Part shown: one piece after another, positions 54,436 to 56,777 of the stretch
Position numbering within the stretch: position 1 is the first letter of the stretch
How the letters are laid out: every line of letters starts with the position of its first letter
Assembly: GCA_030432025.1 (NCBI GenBank)
Contig: JAUIIA010000014.1
Coordinates: 1 to 56,777 of the forward strand
DNA from: Alphaproteobacteria bacterium
GTDB taxonomy: Bacteria > Pseudomonadota > Alphaproteobacteria > Micavibrionales > Micavibrionaceae
Length of the DNA stretch: 56,777 bases
Reading direction: 5' to 3'
Notes under the pieces: model-generated
Told to the model about the DNA's origin: nothing
What the model saw: the letters and a program-made list of their open reading frames with translations, nothing else
The model's database searches: none
Made by a program: the position numbers and the translations under genes

Positions 54436-55170
54436 TCAGTCGGAGATTTCAACCCGTCTTGATGCTTCTTCAGGCGTTTTTCCATTCAAAACGCTCGGCG
54501 GAACCGTATCGCCTCTGGCAACCAGCTTGATTGCTTCCGCAGGCACACCACTATCTATAAGTGCCTTAGCAACATTGAAAGCACGGTTCATCGAAATTCT
54601 TAAGTTCACGGTCTGGCGCGTTGTTTCGCTTGGGTAGTTTGCCCTTACGCTTGCATGACCTTCGATAGTCAAAGCACCCATTTCACCGCTCTTAAAACGG
54701 CTTGCGACTTCGGCAATCTTTTCCCGCGAGGCGGTATTCAATGCCACAGAGTCATGCCCGAAATACACGACGACATTGTCCTGCCCCTGTGCTTCAAATT
54801 GTGGCTTCTTGAGCGGTTGCGTATTTTGCTGAGCGTACACAACATCGCCAAACGGATAAACCTCTACGCTAGGATCCCCTGATCTTAAGGGTGTCAGGGA
54901 ACCGGAGTTAAAAGAAGGAGCGGTTCCTGCCTGTGGTACCGGCGCAGGGGAGCGGTAATCCGGATCAAAACCCGTATCGTCGTCCAAATTGAACAACTGC
55001 ACGCTGCCGTTTGACCGTTCGTAAATCACTTGGCCGACATCTCTACCTGGAGCAGGCTCCGGCTCAACCACCACCTCATTTGTAACTTCGGGCTCTGTGT
55101 CCCAGTATGAACAGCCCCCCAGCAACAGAAGAACCGTTAGAACAGATGTGGTTTTAAACTTTAAATTCAT
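54436..55170 (-). CDS. OmpA-domain lipoprotein
   Basis: 244 residues: a lipoprotein signal with lipobox LLGGC (Cys20), a Pro-rich linker region, and an OmpA-like peptidoglycan-binding domain (about 130-240) with VVYFGHDSVALNTASREKI, IEGHASVR and the NRAFNVAKALIDSGVPAEAIK pattern. Predicted to tie the outer membrane to peptidoglycan. It is similar to Pal-type proteins but lies away from a tol operon. Divergent from phaC. Confidence 0.85.
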   Translation of the reverse strand: MNLKFKTTSVLTVLLLLGGCSYWDTEPEVTNEVVVEPEPAPGRDVGQVIYERSNGSVQLFNLDDDTGFDPDYRSPAPVPQAGTAPSFNSGSLTPLRSGDPSVEVYPFGDVVYAQQNTQPLKKPQFEAQGQDNVVVYFGHDSVALNTASREKIAEVASRFKSGEMGALTIEGHASVRANYPSETTRQTVNLRISMNRAFNVAKALIDSGVPAEAIKLVARGDTVPPSVLNGKTPEEASRRVEISD

Positions 55171-55373
55171 ATGTAAGAGCCATTTGTCAGCGTTTAGAAC
55201 ACCTATAATCTGCGAATTTTATTGTAAAAACAAGCCCCTCTTACATACAGCACATCCTCGACCACCAAACCAGAAAGCAAATGACTTTTGCTGTCGCATT
55301 TCTGGACATAACTGTGTATGGTGGCCTCGTTCAACCTAATACGTTCAATAGCTGACACGCGCACTCTGGAAAC

Positions 55374-56777
55374 ATGAGCAAGAAAACAAAAAGCACACCG
55401 AAAAAAGACAAAAAACAGGAGGTCGATATCCTTAAACAACAAATGGAAACACTCCCCAGTCCCGCCGGTCTGTCGCAAGCGCTCCTGAATGCGTACCAGC
55501 ATTCACAGCCAATGTTCATGGAAATGCTGAAGATGATGCAGGAAAACGCATCCAAAGCCGACCCGGAGGAATTCAACCCTGACCCAATGAATGTCAGCGG
55601 CGCGTCATTCAACTTCATCAACGCCTTCACCACCAATCCCCTTAAGTTCATGGATCTGCAGCTGGAATACGCACAAAAGCAAGCTGATCTCTGGCAAAAC
55701 AGCCTCCTGCGTCTGGATGGCCAGGACGCAAAGGCCGTTACGTCTCCCGAAAAAGGCGATCGTCGCTTTAAAGGTGAAGTCTGGGAGCAAAGCGTCTTCT
55801 TTGACTTCATCAAGCAATACTACCTGCTTGCCTGTAAGTATGTTGAGGAAGCCATCGACAGCGCTGATGAGATGAGTGAGCAAGACCGTAAGAAGCTGAA
55901 TTTCGCCAGCAAGTTGATGCTGGACGCGCTGTCCCCGTCCAACTTCCTGTTCACGAACCCCGAAGTATTGAAAGAAACGGTCGAAAGTGGTGGTGCCAAT
56001 CTGGTTCGCGGTTTCGAACACATGCAAAAGGATCTGGAGCGGGGCAAAGGCCAGCTTAAAATCAGTACAACCGATTACAACGCCTTCAAACCCGGCAAGA
56101 ATATCGCTGTGACAGAGGGCGCTGTCGTCTATGAAAATGATTTGATGCAGCTGATCCAGTACGCCCCGACAACCGAGAAAGTTTATAAGAAGCCGCTGCT
56201 GATCATTCCACCATGGATCAACAAATATTACATCCTCGACCTGCAACCACAGAGTTCATACATCAAATGGGCAGTAGATCAGGGTTACACAGTATTCTGC
56301 ATCTCTTGGGTCAACCCTGATGCAAAGCTGGCGCAGAAAAGCTTCGAAGATTACATGTTTGAAGGCCCCCTCGCGGCTTTGGACGAAATCAAGAAGATCA
56401 CAAAAGAGGATCAATGCAACGTAGTCGGCTACTGCCTTGGCGGTACGCTGCTTACAACCCTGCTCGCATATTTGCACTCCAAAAAACAGCAGGACCGCAT
56501 CGGTTGTACCACGTTCCTGACCACTTTGGTTGATTTCGAGGACGCAGGCGATCTGAAACTGTTCATGGATGATGAACAAATTGAAAGCATGACAGAAACC
56601 ATGGGCAAAAAAGGTGTGCTAGAAGCTAAAGAGCTGCAAAGCACTTTCGCCCTGCTCCGCGCCAATGACATGATCTGGTCCTTCGTCGTAAATAATTACC
56701 TGATGGGCCGGGAACCGTTCCCGTTCGACCTGCTCTACTGGAACGATGACTCAACAAACATGCCGGCCGCCATGCAT
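55374..56777 (+). CDS. phaC: Class I poly-beta-hydroxyalkanoate synthase, 3' end cut off by window
   Basis: Polymerises hydroxyacyl-CoA to PHA storage polymer. 468 residues are in the window with the frame open to the last base. Seen: a variable Lys-rich N-terminus, the synthase N-domain, PWINKYYILDLQPQSSYIKWAVDQGYTVFCISWVNPD, and the lipase-like box GYCLGGT with nucleophile Cys354. The catalytic Asp and His lie beyond the edge. A GGAAAC ribosome site precedes the ATG. The gene for phasin or PhaA/B, if linked, would be further right. Confidence 0.95.
   Translation, partial: MSKKTKSTPKKDKKQEVDILKQQMETLPSPAGLSQALLNAYQHSQPMFMEMLKMMQENASKADPEEFNPDPMNVSGASFNFINAFTTNPLKFMDLQLEYAQKQADLWQNSLLRLDGQDAKAVTSPEKGDRRFKGEVWEQSVFFDFIKQYYLLACKYVEEAIDSADEMSEQDRKKLNFASKLMLDALSPSNFLFTNPEVLKETVESGGANLVRGFEHMQKDLERGKGQLKISTTDYNAFKPGKNIAVTEGAVVYENDLMQLIQYAPTTEKVYKKPLLIIPPWINKYYILDLQPQSSYIKWAVDQGYTVFCISWVNPDAKLAQKSFEDYMFEGPLAALDEIKKITKEDQCNVVGYCLGGTLLTTLLAYLHSKKQQDRIGCTTFLTTLVDFEDAGDLKLFMDDEQIESMTETMGKKGVLEAKELQSTFALLRANDMIWSFVVNNYLMGREPFPFDLLYWNDDSTNMPAAMH

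Noticed and set aside
1-56777. CRISPR arrays, transposases, integrases, prophage genes, toxin-antitoxin pairs or a replication origin
   Set aside because: None of these was seen: no regularly spaced repeats, no recombinase motifs and no phage-type genes in any frame with support.

Overview
The window looks like a chromosomal segment of a deep-branching alphaproteobacterium with moderate GC. The evidence is: a 14-subunit complex I locus with separate nuoC and nuoD, a tig-clpP-lon-hup proteostasis block, a hom-glpX-recJ block, a class I PHA synthase, LptD and two-gene operons with 1-4 bp overlaps. The tRNA-His gene encodes G-1 and C73, so it does not belong to the alphaproteobacterial group that lost G-1. 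No genus can be named. Almost everything is housekeeping; there is no CRISPR array, transposase, integrase or phage module.

Region 1 (1-22.3 kb, mostly minus strand) is the complex I (nuo) locus, read from right to left: nuoA-B-C-D-E-F, a DUF805 gene, then purL-purQ on the opposite strand, then nuoG, a MazG-like pyrophosphohydrolase, a secreted HEXXH protein, a TerD-domain protein, nuoH, two small unknown genes, nuoI, then a PagL-like gene on the opposite strand, then nuoJ-K-L-M-N and birA (cut by the window edge). All fourteen nuo genes are present and look intact, but the operon is split into three transcription blocks by two oppositely oriented inserts and carries five or six passenger genes. 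PurL is the long form with a PurS-like N-terminal domain, which is unusual for this class.

Region 2 (22.3-34.4 kb): tRNA-Asp upstream of nuoA; ispG-gabD-ald in one tight operon; tRNA-Val; hupB, lon, clpP, a small lipoprotein gene and tig (clpX is not at its usual place between clpP and lon); an unknown gene; tRNA-Leu; nnrD; tRNA-His. The tRNA-Val and tRNA-His genes are each followed by a 72-73 bp element with conserved ends (a CATTCGC/GCGAATG hairpin at one end and TATCTTTAGAA at the other), flanked by a second copy of the tRNA 3' end. This is the most unexpected structure in the window and looks like a miniature element that enters tRNA 3' ends.

Region 3 (34.5-56.8 kb): glnA; a secreted unknown protein; parE with an AsmA/YdbH-like gene; an SLC13-type carrier with a coiled-coil membrane protein; lptD; an RhlE-type helicase; a gshB-unknown-hisI operon; a His-rich membrane protein; hom-glpX-recJ; an OmpA-domain lipoprotein; and phaC (cut by the window edge). 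Genes for energy conversion, envelope assembly, protein quality control, carbon storage and amino-acid or purine synthesis dominate.
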